A stretch of 64,000 nucleotides of DNA from Bacillus sp. FJAT-28004 (lineage in GTDB: Bacteria > Bacillota > Bacilli > Paenibacillales > Paenibacillaceae), in contig NZ_LGHP01000004.1 of NCBI RefSeq assembly GCF_001280845.1, positions 313,261-377,260 on the forward strand. The letters are read 5' to 3'. The first letter of the stretch is position 1. Each line of letters opens with the position of its first letter. The position numbers and the translations under genes are program-made. Positions 25,347 to 33,917 of this stretch are shown here, piece after piece. Under the pieces are notes generated by a model. The model ran no database searches. It had not been told where the DNA came from and saw nothing but the letters and a program-made list of their open reading frames with translations.

Positions 25347-26595
25347 ATTGATCCCTCCTGAGCTCTGCTGCTGCCTTATCATTTGTTCCGACCATAGCAA
25401 CGGAGAAAGGAACAGATAACATACGTTTTGTAACATCAATTACATCTGACATCTGCACCGAATCGATACGCTTCAATAGCTCATCAAGCGTATAATGTTG
25501 GCCAAGCATCAGCTCATTTTTGCCTAATCGATTCATTCTGCTGCTCGTACTCTCTAAGCTCAAAATCAAGCTTCCTTTCAACTGCTCCTTGCCACGGTGC
25601 AGCTCATCCTCGCCTAGACCTTTCACGGAAAGCTCGTTCATTTGCTCCATCGTCAAATCGAGCACTTCCTTCGTTTGTTTAGGCGCAGTTCCTGCATATA
25701 AAGTAAACAAGCCTGTGTCCGCATAGGAAGTGTGATACGAATAGACGGAATATGCAAGTCCGCGCTTCTCTCTTATTTCTTGGAACAGCCTGGAGCTCAT
25801 ACCGCCCCCTATTGCATTGTTAAGAAGAATCATGGCGTACAAATTCGGATCAGTTATCGAGCAACCTGGGAAAGTGATACACAAATGGTTTTGCTCAGTT
25901 TTTTTCTTGTAAAACAAATAATCGCCATGAAATGACGGCGGATTAAGGATGGACTTCGCTGGTTTACTATTCGTAAAGTTCCCAAAATATTTTTCCAACA
26001 AAGCGAGCAAGCTTTTCTCTTCCACATTGCCCGCAACGCTGATCACAACATTCTCAAGTGTATAATTATCATTCATATACCCGCGAAGTGTATCAGAAGT
26101 CATTGCAGTCAAACGATCCTCAAGCCCCAGAATGGAGTAGGCCAATGGGTGCTCACCAAAAGCTGCGCGAGAAGCTTCGTCATGCACCTTATCGTCCGGA
26201 GTATCTTCATACATGGAAATTTCCTCGAGAATAACATTTTTCTCCTTCGCTAGTTCAACCGGATCCATCTGAGAATTAAAAAACATATCAGAAAGAGCGT
26301 CTACGGCAAGCGGCAAATGCTCATCAAGCACTTTGGCAAAATAACACGTATATTCCTTTGAGGTAAACGCATTGACATTTCCGCCAATACCGTCAAATAA
26401 ATCCGCGATATCCTTTGACGTACGGCTCTCTGTGCCTTTGAACAACATGTGTTCAATGAAATGCGAAATCCCATTGTTTTCAGGCGTCTCGTTGCGTGAA
26501 CCCGTTTTGACCCAAATCCCAAACGATACAGATCTTACGGTCGGTATGTATTCAACGACAACACGTAAACCATTGCTAAGTGTGTATTTGTTCAT
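25327..26595 (-). CDS. mlpA: M16-family zinc metallopeptidase MlpA (YmxG)
   Basis: Processing-peptidase-like M16 metalloprotease. The inverted zinc motif HFIEH lies near residue 45 with the downstream glutamate region, and the C-terminal half keeps the GGGMSSRLFQEIREKRGLAYSVYS segment typical of the family. It has 422 residues. The B. subtilis homologue is adjacent to ylxY and pnp, as here. The ATG has GAGGAGGG upstream. The physiological substrate is unknown. Confidence 0.93.
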   Translation of the reverse strand: MNKYTLSNGLRVVVEYIPTVRSVSFGIWVKTGSRNETPENNGISHFIEHMLFKGTESRTSKDIADLFDGIGGNVNAFTSKEYTCYFAKVLDEHLPLAVDALSDMFFNSQMDPVELAKEKNVILEEISMYEDTPDDKVHDEASRAAFGEHPLAYSILGLEDRLTAMTSDTLRGYMNDNYTLENVVISVAGNVEEKSLLALLEKYFGNFTNSKPAKSILNPPSFHGDYLFYKKKTEQNHLCITFPGCSITDPNLYAMILLNNAIGGGMSSRLFQEIREKRGLAYSVYSYHTSYADTGLFTLYAGTAPKQTKEVLDLTMEQMNELSVKGLGEDELHRGKEQLKGSLILSLESTSSRMNRLGKNELMLGQHYTLDELLKRIDSVQMSDVIDVTKRMLSVPFSVAMVGTNDKAAAELRRDQFVSSSV

Positions 26596-26721
26596 CAGTA
26601 GCCCTCCTCATGTTTTGATCGGCAAAATATCATCGTTAACAATCGTTTCTTCATTTGCCTTACAAAACTGACATCATATATATACGTGACTCTAAACATG
26701 AATGTTTTTACTATAGCAGAA

Positions 26722-27735
26722 TCAGTCCGCGCCCTCAACATCTAAGGGCAACCGCTTGGTAGAAAGCGTTTCACTGACCGTTCCAATAGCGTAACCCTTT
26801 GATTTTGCTGTAGCGATTATGCTGGGCAGCGCATCCCTCGTTGATACCGTTGGATGCATCAGTATTAATGCTCCTGGCTCTATTTTCGCTGAAATTTTGC
26901 GCACAATGGTTTCAGCTGGCGGCTTTTGCCAATCAATCGTATCAATGGTCCAGAGCACCGTTTTCAAACCCTGTTCCTCTGCAATTTGCACTGTAGCTTG
27001 ATTAAAAGAACCAGATGGTGGTGCAAACCATTTGTTGTTTACGTTCAAACTCGATTTTAATAACGATTCGGTTTTGGATATTTGGTTATACTGCTCTTCC
27101 CTGCTTAACGCACTCATATCAGGATGAGTATACGCATGATTAGACATTTCATGTCCTTCAGCTTGTATTTGCTTTGCTATGTCAGCGTTTTTGCTCAGCC
27201 AACTGCCATCAAGGAAAAAGGTAGCTTTCACTTTTTCTTGTTTAAGTGTTTTTAAAATGGAATCTATGTACTCATTGCCCCAAGCCACATTAATCATGAG
27301 GGATATCATCTTCTTATTGGGATTGCCGCGAAAGATAGGATGTGGACCAAGATCAGTAAGCATGATTTTTGGTTCTACTTCTTTATATACATAAGGAATG
27401 GTTTGGGAAGGCGGTGCTAGTAAAGCAGCATCGAGCGTTTTATCTATATCGACTTCCAAGCCGTTATAACCAGGAATAGCTCTCCAAACGCGGTCAATTC
27501 GAGCGTCTACAGGTGCTATGTTACGTTTCTCAGCTTCGGCTGAGATCATCGACAACAATCTCTGCCGCTCGGATTGCGAATAAGAATATTCCGCATAAAC
27601 CGTTTTATTGTTGTCATATTTTAAAGAGGAGAGAAATTGCGATATGTCGTCATTGATACTGACGAAAGCAAGCACCACAAGCATGCTTGCCGCAATTACA
27701 GCTGCTTTTCTAACCATCATCATTCCCACTCCCAT
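26722..27735 (-). CDS. ylxY: YlxY, sporulation polysaccharide-deacetylase-like protein
   Basis: Exported protein with an N-terminal membrane anchor (about residues 8-27) and a C-terminal NodB-like domain (about 140-330). The usual metal/catalytic motif TFDDG is replaced by INVAWGNE, while the second motif survives as SNHAYTHPDM. Deacetylase activity is therefore doubtful. A sigma-E-like promoter lies upstream, fitting mother-cell expression. The start is uncertain among several Met codons near 27735-27715; the first follows GAGGACTTAT. It has 337 residues. Confidence 0.88.
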   Translation of the reverse strand: MGVGMMMVRKAAVIAASMLVVLAFVSINDDISQFLSSLKYDNNKTVYAEYSYSQSERQRLLSMISAEAEKRNIAPVDARIDRVWRAIPGYNGLEVDIDKTLDAALLAPPSQTIPYVYKEVEPKIMLTDLGPHPIFRGNPNKKMISLMINVAWGNEYIDSILKTLKQEKVKATFFLDGSWLSKNADIAKQIQAEGHEMSNHAYTHPDMSALSREEQYNQISKTESLLKSSLNVNNKWFAPPSGSFNQATVQIAEEQGLKTVLWTIDTIDWQKPPAETIVRKISAKIEPGALILMHPTVSTRDALPSIIATAKSKGYAIGTVSETLSTKRLPLDVEGAD

Positions 27736-27787
27736 ATAAGTCCTCGCACGCCTCCTAAGCTTGACCTTTTTTCAGCATGTTAATTCA

Positions 27788-27816
27788 TATGTATGAAAAG
27801 TAGGACGAGAATATGC
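27788..27816 (-). promoter_or_regulatory. Sigma-E-like (mother-cell) promoter of ylxY
   Basis: Minus-strand GCATATT (27810-27816) and CATACATA (27788-27795) are separated by exactly 14 bases, close to the sigma-E pattern KMATATT-14-CATACAHT. It is placed between the pnp terminator and ylxY. Confidence 0.7.
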
Positions 27817-27851
27817 AAATGCTAGGCCTGAAGGTAATGAGTTGGTCCCTT

Positions 27852-27889
27852 TAAAAAAACAAAAAGAGCCAGATCAAATCTGTCTCTTT
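27852..27889 (-). terminator. Rho-independent terminator after pnp
   Basis: A stem of about 11 pairs with one A-G mismatch and a 3-base loop (27863-27889) is followed by TTTGTTTTTTT in the transcribed direction. Confidence 0.88.
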
Positions 27890-27926
27890 TCTTCTCTATT
27901 CATATGACCGCCAATGTATTAAAAGC

Positions 27927-30026
27927 CTACTGTGGCGATACTTCTGGTGTCATCAAAATTTTTGCAGACAAGTTAATACGGCCTTGCCCATCAATCTCGG
28001 TTACTTTAACTTTGATTTGGTCGCCAATATTAACGACATCCTCCGTTTTTGCAACACGTTCATTCGACAATTGAGAAATATGGACAAGCCCATCTTTATT
28101 CGGCAATATCTCAACAAACGCACCGAACTTCTCAACACGTTTAACTGTACCCATATAAATTTCACCAACAACCACTTCTTTAACGATGCCTTCGATAATC
28201 GATTTAGCTTTTTGGTTCATTTCTTCGTTAGAAGAAGCGATAAATACCATTCCGTCTTGCTCGATATCGATTTTCACGCCAGTTTCTTCAATGATTTTGT
28301 TGATGATTTTTCCGCCTGCGCCAATAACATCACGGATTTTGTCCGGGTTAATGCGAAGCGTCAAAATTTTCGGTGCATACTTCGATAAGTTTGGACGAGT
28401 TGTCGGCAAACTTTCTAGCATTTTACCTAGTATGAAAATACGGCCTTGACGAGCTTGTTCAAGTGATTGCTCCAAAATAGCACGGTTGATGCCGGCAATT
28501 TTGATATCCATTTGAATAGCTGTAACGCCTTCAGCAGTACCTGCAACCTTGAAGTCCATATCGCCGAGATGATCTTCCATCCCTTGAATATCCGAAAGGA
28601 TAGCAAAGTGGTCGCCATCTTTAATGAGACCCATTGCAATACCAGCTACTGGTGCTTTGATTGGTACCCCTGCATCCATCATAGCAAGTGTGCTTGCGCA
28701 AATACTTGCTTGTGAAGAAGAACCGTTTGATTCCAATACTTCCGAAACAAGGCGTATCGTGTATGGGAAATCGGCTTCAGAAGGAATGACTTTGGAAAGC
28801 GCACGCTCACCTAGAGCACCATGCCCAATTTCACGACGACCTGGCGGACGTAGTGGACGAGCTTCACCAACGCTGAACGGTGGGAAGTTGTAATGATGCA
28901 TAAAACGTTTTGTTTCTTCAGGGGAAATACCGTCCAAAATTTGAACGTCGCCCATTGCGCCAAGCGTACAAATGCTTAGTGCTTGTGTTTGTCCACGTGT
29001 AAACAGCCCAGTTCCGTGTGTACGAGGCAAAATAGCCACGTCACAATCAATTGGACGAATTTCATCAAGCGAACGGCCATCAGGACGAACTTTATCATGA
29101 GAAATTAGACGACGTACTTCTTCCTTCACGATGTCGTACAGCACTTCCTTAACATCGGAGAGAAGTTCTGGTGTATCGATATATTGCTCCTCAAAGTGAG
29201 CTACAGCTGCGCTGTTAACTTCATCAATTGCATCTTGACGAGCATGCTTTTCTTCAACCTTAATCGCTTTAACCAATCCAGCAGAGGCATAAGCGCGAAC
29301 ATCAGCATTAACTTGTTCATTTACAGTATGTAGCTTTACTTCCATTTTCGGTTTGCCGGCTACAGCTTGCAACTCTTCTATTTTGGCAACGATTTTTTTA
29401 ATTTCATCGTGACCAAACATAATCGCTTCGAGCATTACTGCTTCAGAAACTTCGTTTGCTTCTGCTTCAACCATCATAATCGCATCTTTAGTACCAGCTA
29501 CAACTACAAAAATATCCGTTTCCAGACTTTGTTCCACTGTCGGATTAATAATGAATTGACCGTTAACACGACCAACGTTTACTCCGCCAATTGGACCATC
29601 AAATGGAACGTCAGATATCGAAAGTGCAGCAGAAGTACCGATCATAGCCGCGATTTCTGGCGAACAATCTTGATCAACGCTCATTACAATGTTCATCACT
29701 TGAACGTCATTCCGGAAACCTTCCGGGAATAACGGACGAATAGGCCTGTCCGTAAGTCGGCTGGACAAAATCGCCTTCTCGCTTGGACGGCCTTCACGTT
29801 TAATGAATCCACCAGGAATTTTACCAACAGCATACAAACGTTCTTCATAGTTTACTGTCAGTGGGAAGAAATCAAGATCCTTTGGACCTGCTGATGCTGT
29901 AACCGTACATAATACGACAGTATCACCATACTGTACAGTGACTGCTGCATTCGCTTGTTTCGCAAGGCGGCCGGTTTCAATGGATAGCGGTCTTCCGCCT
30001 ACTAACATCTCAATTCGTTGTACCAT
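27927..30026 (-). CDS. pnp: Polynucleotide phosphorylase
   Basis: Phosphorolytic 3'-5' exoribonuclease of the RNA degradosome network. It has two RNase PH-like domains (the first near residues 10-140, the second near 310-540 with FTRGQTQAL and a conserved GDMDFKVAGT), then a KH domain (IRDVIGAGGKIINKIIEETG near 560) and an S1 domain (MGTVKRVEKFGAFVEILPNKDGLVHISQLS near 625). It has 699 residues, full length. The ATG has AGGAGGG upstream. It follows rpsO, the common bacterial arrangement, with a terminator-like hairpin between. Confidence 0.98.
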   Translation of the reverse strand: MVQRIEMLVGGRPLSIETGRLAKQANAAVTVQYGDTVVLCTVTASAGPKDLDFFPLTVNYEERLYAVGKIPGGFIKREGRPSEKAILSSRLTDRPIRPLFPEGFRNDVQVMNIVMSVDQDCSPEIAAMIGTSAALSISDVPFDGPIGGVNVGRVNGQFIINPTVEQSLETDIFVVVAGTKDAIMMVEAEANEVSEAVMLEAIMFGHDEIKKIVAKIEELQAVAGKPKMEVKLHTVNEQVNADVRAYASAGLVKAIKVEEKHARQDAIDEVNSAAVAHFEEQYIDTPELLSDVKEVLYDIVKEEVRRLISHDKVRPDGRSLDEIRPIDCDVAILPRTHGTGLFTRGQTQALSICTLGAMGDVQILDGISPEETKRFMHHYNFPPFSVGEARPLRPPGRREIGHGALGERALSKVIPSEADFPYTIRLVSEVLESNGSSSQASICASTLAMMDAGVPIKAPVAGIAMGLIKDGDHFAILSDIQGMEDHLGDMDFKVAGTAEGVTAIQMDIKIAGINRAILEQSLEQARQGRIFILGKMLESLPTTRPNLSKYAPKILTLRINPDKIRDVIGAGGKIINKIIEETGVKIDIEQDGMVFIASSNEEMNQKAKSIIEGIVKEVVVGEIYMGTVKRVEKFGAFVEILPNKDGLVHISQLSNERVAKTEDVVNIGDQIKVKVTEIDGQGRINLSAKILMTPEVSPQ

Positions 30027-30103
30027 TTTATCCCTCCTAATAATTATTCGATTTGTCTATTTCACTGCTTATTGGCAGTTTATTCCGAGTGTTTCCCTAT
30101 TAC

Positions 30104-30165
30104 AAAAAGCAACCCGAATCCGCTCATCCGTTATTCCCGGACGGCTGGACAACCAGGTTGCTTTT
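30104..30165 (-). terminator. Terminator/processing hairpin between rpsO and pnp
   Basis: Outer arms AAAAGCAACC and GGTTGCTTTT (30104-30165) enclose a GC-rich middle that can also fold. T residues follow the second arm. It starts 14 bases past the rpsO stop and is likely a partial terminator, since pnp has only a weak promoter candidate of its own. Confidence 0.75.
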
Positions 30166-30178
30166 CTTTACGCATGTT

Positions 30179-30448
30179 TTAGCGGCGTAGGCCGAGTTTT
30201 TCGATCAATGCGCTGTAACGTCTAACATCATTGTTTTTAAGGTATGCAAGCAGCTTACGGCGCTGACCTACCATCTTGAGCAAACCACGACGGGAATGAT
30301 GATCTTTCTTGTGCTCCCGCAAATGTTGAGTCAAGTTAACGATGTTTTCAGTCAGGATAGCCACTTGAACCTCCGGAGAACCGGTATCAGTTGCATGTGT
30401 CTTATGCGTCTCAATCAGTTCGTTTTTACGTACTTGTGTAATTGCCAT
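30179..30448 (-). CDS. rpsO: Small ribosomal subunit protein S15
   Basis: Primary 16S rRNA-binding protein of the 30S platform. The four-helix sequence with TGSPEVQVAILTENI, DHHSRRGLLKMVGQRRKLL and the C-terminal LIEKLGLRR is diagnostic. It has 89 residues. The ATG has AAGGAGGTGA upstream. In Bacillus and Geobacillus S15 represses its own translation by binding its mRNA leader. The ~130-base leader here has complementary segments that could support this. Confidence 0.98.
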   Translation of the reverse strand: MAITQVRKNELIETHKTHATDTGSPEVQVAILTENIVNLTQHLREHKKDHHSRRGLLKMVGQRRKLLAYLKNNDVRRYSALIEKLGLRR

Positions 30449-30573
30449 CCCAATTCACCTCCTTCTTGATAATCGCCATTAGCCTCGAAGCCGTCGGTGA
30501 GATCGGACATCCAAGCTAAGGTTAAGTTTGTGAGTACATCACACAAAATGTATGACTACTTACAACGTTGTAT

Positions 30574-30603
30574 AGTATAACACACAAGATGAGTGAATGT
30601 CGA
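30574..30603 (-). promoter_or_regulatory. Sigma-A promoter of rpsO
   Basis: Minus-strand TCGACA (30598-30603), an 18-base spacer and an extended -10 TGTTATACT (hexamer at 30574-30579). The leader to the rpsO ATG is about 120 bases and contains TTAGC/GCTAA pairing around a central structured part. Confidence 0.7.
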
Positions 30604-30657
30604 GAAGCATATCCAAAGAAAGCTCAACATCGTTTCCCACACCATATATGCAACTAG

Positions 30658-31605
30658 TTAATTGTAACCATGAATGGCCTTTGCTTGCTCAGAGTCAGAT
30701 CCAATCTGCTCAACAAGTTCAGCTATCGAATTGAATTTTTTCTCTGAACGTATAAACGATAGTAATTGCAAACGCATCTGTTCACCGTATATATCGTTGT
30801 TGAAGTCAAACAAATGAGCCTCCATCACCGGCTTAAGCTCTTCTTTGTTAAAGGTTGGTTTTAAACCATAATTCAACACACCTGGGTATGCGGTATCACC
30901 AATCCATGCCATTACCGCATAAACGCCAAGCTTTGGCGCGATATATGGTGCATTAAATTGCAAGTTGGCTGTCGGGAAGCCGATTGTCCGACCTCTTTTG
31001 TCCCCGTGAACGACTATGCCTTCAACTTCGTATGGCCTGCCGAGCAAACGTTCTGCCAGTTCAAGATCACCTTGCTCCAGCGCTTCGCGGATATAAGTAC
31101 TGCTTACTTTTACCCCGTTCTCGATCAAAGGCTCAATGATATGAACAGATATGTCGGGCTCTGCCAGCTGCTTCAAAGATTCAGCATTTCCTGAACCTTT
31201 GTGGCCAAAGTTGAAATCGAAGCCTACAACTACCTGCTTGGCACGGAGTGTGCGCAGAACCTCATTCACGAAGCGCTCAGGAGATACTGAAGCAAACTCA
31301 AGATCAAACTTCATAATGAATACAAGATCTACACCAAGCTCCGCAAATAACGCTGTCTTAGCATCAAAAGGCGTAAGGCAACGATAATATTGCTCACCTT
31401 GACCGAGAACTTCCTTCGGATGAGGATCAAATGTCAAAACCGCTGATAGCATATCGGATTCCTTCGCTGCATTTACAGCTTGACGAATCACATTTTGGTG
31501 TCCACGATGAACCCCGTCAAAATGACCGATTGCTATGGAAAGCGGCTTGTCCAGCGACAACGTGGACAAACCGTTTAAAGGAAAACTTAATGGAATAATT
31601 TCCAA
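30658..31605 (-). CDS. ribF: Bifunctional riboflavin kinase / FAD synthetase
   Basis: Makes FMN and FAD from riboflavin. The N-terminal nucleotidyltransferase domain has IGHFDGVHRGHQ near residue 27 and a later STYIRE motif. The C-terminal flavokinase domain from about 185 has GRTIGFPTANL and a conserved PGVLNYG segment. It has 315 residues. The start is TTG with AGGTG eight bases upstream. It is the last gene of the rimP-nusA-infB operon and has no FMN riboswitch here. Confidence 0.96.
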   Translation of the reverse strand: MEIIPLSFPLNGLSTLSLDKPLSIAIGHFDGVHRGHQNVIRQAVNAAKESDMLSAVLTFDPHPKEVLGQGEQYYRCLTPFDAKTALFAELGVDLVFIMKFDLEFASVSPERFVNEVLRTLRAKQVVVGFDFNFGHKGSGNAESLKQLAEPDISVHIIEPLIENGVKVSSTYIREALEQGDLELAERLLGRPYEVEGIVVHGDKRGRTIGFPTANLQFNAPYIAPKLGVYAVMAWIGDTAYPGVLNYGLKPTFNKEELKPVMEAHLFDFNNDIYGEQMRLQLLSFIRSEKKFNSIAELVEQIGSDSEQAKAIHGYN

Positions 31606-31649
31606 CGCTGAAGCACCTGCATTTCCTATTAACTTTCTACAACGATAAG

Positions 31650-32564
31650 CTAAGCTGAAAATACTTTAATCGGCTTGAAAACATTTGAATTCAAGTCAAT
31701 CTGAAAAATACCTAGAAACGAGCTTTGATCATTATAAAGCCGTATAAGTTGTCCATCTAAAATCAATGCTGTATGATCGACTGCATGGCTAAGACTAACT
31801 TTCTGTCCCAGCAGTGCGAGCCTTCCAAACGATTCTGGGATGGTTACACGATCCAAATGTGTAATAGCTTCATCTGCAGCTATTAAATGTCCGCTTAACT
31901 CACCGGCTTGCTGCAATTGCTCAATTTGCTCTAACGTTAAGCAACTTTCCTTAGTAATGCCGCCTGACATCGTTCTTGTCAAGTGAGCCATTGTGGCAGG
32001 AACGCCCAGCGCTTTACCAATGTCCACACATAATGTGCGGATATATGTACCTTTTGAACAAACGACAGAAAACGAAATACGAGGCTGTTCCAGATCAAGT
32101 TGTGCGTCAATGAGATCAATTTGATGAATGGTTACTTTTCTTGATTTCCGCTCAACAGTCTTTCCTTCTCTTGCTAACTCGTACAATCGTTTGCCGTCAA
32201 CTTTGACAGCGGAATACATCGGTGGAACTTGATCGATCTCGCCCAAAAACTGCGACAGCGCACGGCGAACTTCATCTTCTGTAACAGATATTGACGATTG
32301 ACGCTCGGTAACAGTGCCGGTTAAGTCCTCCGTATCTGTTGCAATTCCAAGCTGCAATACAGCTTCATATGACTTCGGCCGCTCTTGCACATATTCGACT
32401 ACTCTTGTTGCACGCCCAAGACATAGCGGCAATACACCCGTCACCATAGGATCAAGCGTTCCTGTATGTCCAATCCGCTTCATCTTTAGCACTCGGCGTA
32501 CTTTTGCAACCACATCATGAGAAGTCCAGCCTTCAGGCTTCCAAACTGCCAAAATGCCGTCCAT
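31650..32564 (-). CDS. truB: tRNA pseudouridine(55) synthase
   Basis: Isomerises U55 in the T-loop of tRNAs. The catalytic aspartate is in HTGTLDPMVTGVL near residue 40, with RPKSYEA and the KGTYIRTL motif near 175. It has 304 residues, with a C-terminal PUA-like extension. The start follows the nrnA stop by a few bases with a distant AAAGG, so it is probably translated by coupling. Confidence 0.96.
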   Translation of the reverse strand: MDGILAVWKPEGWTSHDVVAKVRRVLKMKRIGHTGTLDPMVTGVLPLCLGRATRVVEYVQERPKSYEAVLQLGIATDTEDLTGTVTERQSSISVTEDEVRRALSQFLGEIDQVPPMYSAVKVDGKRLYELAREGKTVERKSRKVTIHQIDLIDAQLDLEQPRISFSVVCSKGTYIRTLCVDIGKALGVPATMAHLTRTMSGGITKESCLTLEQIEQLQQAGELSGHLIAADEAITHLDRVTIPESFGRLALLGQKVSLSHAVDHTALILDGQLIRLYNDQSSFLGIFQIDLNSNVFKPIKVFSA

Positions 32565-32567
32565 CGT

Positions 32568-33557
32568 TTAAATCAACGCCTTTCTGACTGCTTCCACTAA
32601 CTCTTCAATCGAGGTCGTTAAAGAACCTTCAATACGGCAACCTGCTGCACGCACATGACCACCACCGCCAAATGCTTGCGCAATTGCGGCTACATTGGCT
32701 TTGCCTGCTGAACGCATGCTTGCTTTGACAGCACCGTCTTCTGTTTCTTTAAATAGAATGCCGACTTCAACCCCATCCACATTAAGCGCATAATTTACGA
32801 TTCCTTCTAGATCTTCAGGAACAGCGCCTGTATTGTGCAAATCATCTTTGCCAATATAGACCCAGCCGATCTCCAAGTTATCTGTAAATGTGAGGCGATT
32901 AAGTGCAAGTTGGAGAAGCTTGAGCTTAGCCATGGTCATCTTCTCAAGAAGATGATCAGCCAGTTCATTGCCGGACACGCCTATAGCGAGCAAATGCGAG
33001 GCAATCTCCATGACACGTGGACTCGTGTTTGAATAACGAAACCCGCCTGTGTCGGTTAACAAACCGGTGTAGATAGCTGTTGCGCAATTTAAATCAAATT
33101 CGATTTTTGCTCTCTCGATTAAATCATACAATATTTCAACTGTAGCCGCAGCTTCCGCTCGAATAACATTAACAGCGCCAAATCCATTGTTTGTCGGATG
33201 ATGATCGATATTAAGCAGCTTTGCATCTGGTGCAAAGCTGCTCGCTACCTCTCCAATTCGTTTGAAATCAGCACAATCGACCGAAATAATGGCATCGAAT
33301 TTTTGCTGCGTTATATCGCGTTTATAATTGATAATTGAATCAAATTGATGTAAGAAACTAAGTCTAGACGGCAGATCGCTTTCATTAATCATCACTGCCG
33401 ACTTCCCTAGCTTCTCGAGCATCCAGCCTACGACAACAGTAGAACTAATAGCGTCACCGTCAGGCTGTACATGTGATACGACTAGAAAATCATCGTAATT
33501 TTTCATGAACGCCAGCGCTTCATCCAACTGCCTCGAATAGCTGCTTTGCTCCATCAT
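32568..33557 (-). CDS. nrnA: Bifunctional oligoribonuclease / pAp phosphatase NrnA
   Basis: DHH-DHHA1 phosphoesterase that degrades nanoRNA and also dephosphorylates pAp. Motifs include SHVQPDGDAISS near residue 30, SVDCAD, LNIDHHPTN near 115, the TDTGGFRYSN motif near 170, and the C-terminal GGGGHVRAAG. It has 329 residues. Its ATG overlaps the rbfA stop by four bases. Confidence 0.95.
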   Translation of the reverse strand: MMEQSSYSRQLDEALAFMKNYDDFLVVSHVQPDGDAISSTVVVGWMLEKLGKSAVMINESDLPSRLSFLHQFDSIINYKRDITQQKFDAIISVDCADFKRIGEVASSFAPDAKLLNIDHHPTNNGFGAVNVIRAEAAATVEILYDLIERAKIEFDLNCATAIYTGLLTDTGGFRYSNTSPRVMEIASHLLAIGVSGNELADHLLEKMTMAKLKLLQLALNRLTFTDNLEIGWVYIGKDDLHNTGAVPEDLEGIVNYALNVDGVEVGILFKETEDGAVKASMRSAGKANVAAIAQAFGGGGHVRAAGCRIEGSLTTSIEELVEAVRKALI

Positions 33558-33910
33558 CGAGCTGAATTCCCGTTATTGATGTTTTCAAGCAATGCCTCGA
33601 TGCGGCTGCCATATTCAATACTGCTGTCAAACTTGAACAGCAATACTGGTGTATGACGCAAACGCATGCGCTTGCCAAGCTCTGTGCGAATAAATCCGGT
33701 TCCGCTCGCTAGTGCCTTAAGCGTCGCTTCCTTCTGTTCTTCGCTGCCAAGTACGCTTAAATACACTTTTGCTTGTGAAAGATCGCTCGATGTTTCAACA
33801 CCAGTTACAGTAATGAAACCAATTCTTGGATCTTTCAGCTCTGTCTGTATAATTTGGCTCAGCTCTTTTTTAATCTGTTCGCCGACCCGTCCTACCCGGA
33901 TTTTTGCCAT
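33554..33910 (-). CDS. rbfA: 30S ribosome-binding factor RbfA
   Basis: Late 30S maturation factor with a KH-like fold. Family signatures are VGEQIKKELSQIIQTELKDPRIG and the C-terminal RMRLRHTPVLLFKFDSS, which contains the RxxPxLxFxxD pattern. It has 118 residues. It lies between infB and nrnA, overlapping nrnA, in the standard order. Confidence 0.96.
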   Translation of the reverse strand: MAKIRVGRVGEQIKKELSQIIQTELKDPRIGFITVTGVETSSDLSQAKVYLSVLGSEEQKEATLKALASGTGFIRTELGKRMRLRHTPVLLFKFDSSIEYGSRIEALLENINNGNSAR

Positions 33911-33917
33911 GCTTTAC

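Noticed and set aside
30027..30103. Strong separate promoter for pnp
   Set aside because: Only a weak TTGTAA/TAAACT pair is visible; read-through from rpsO is more likely.
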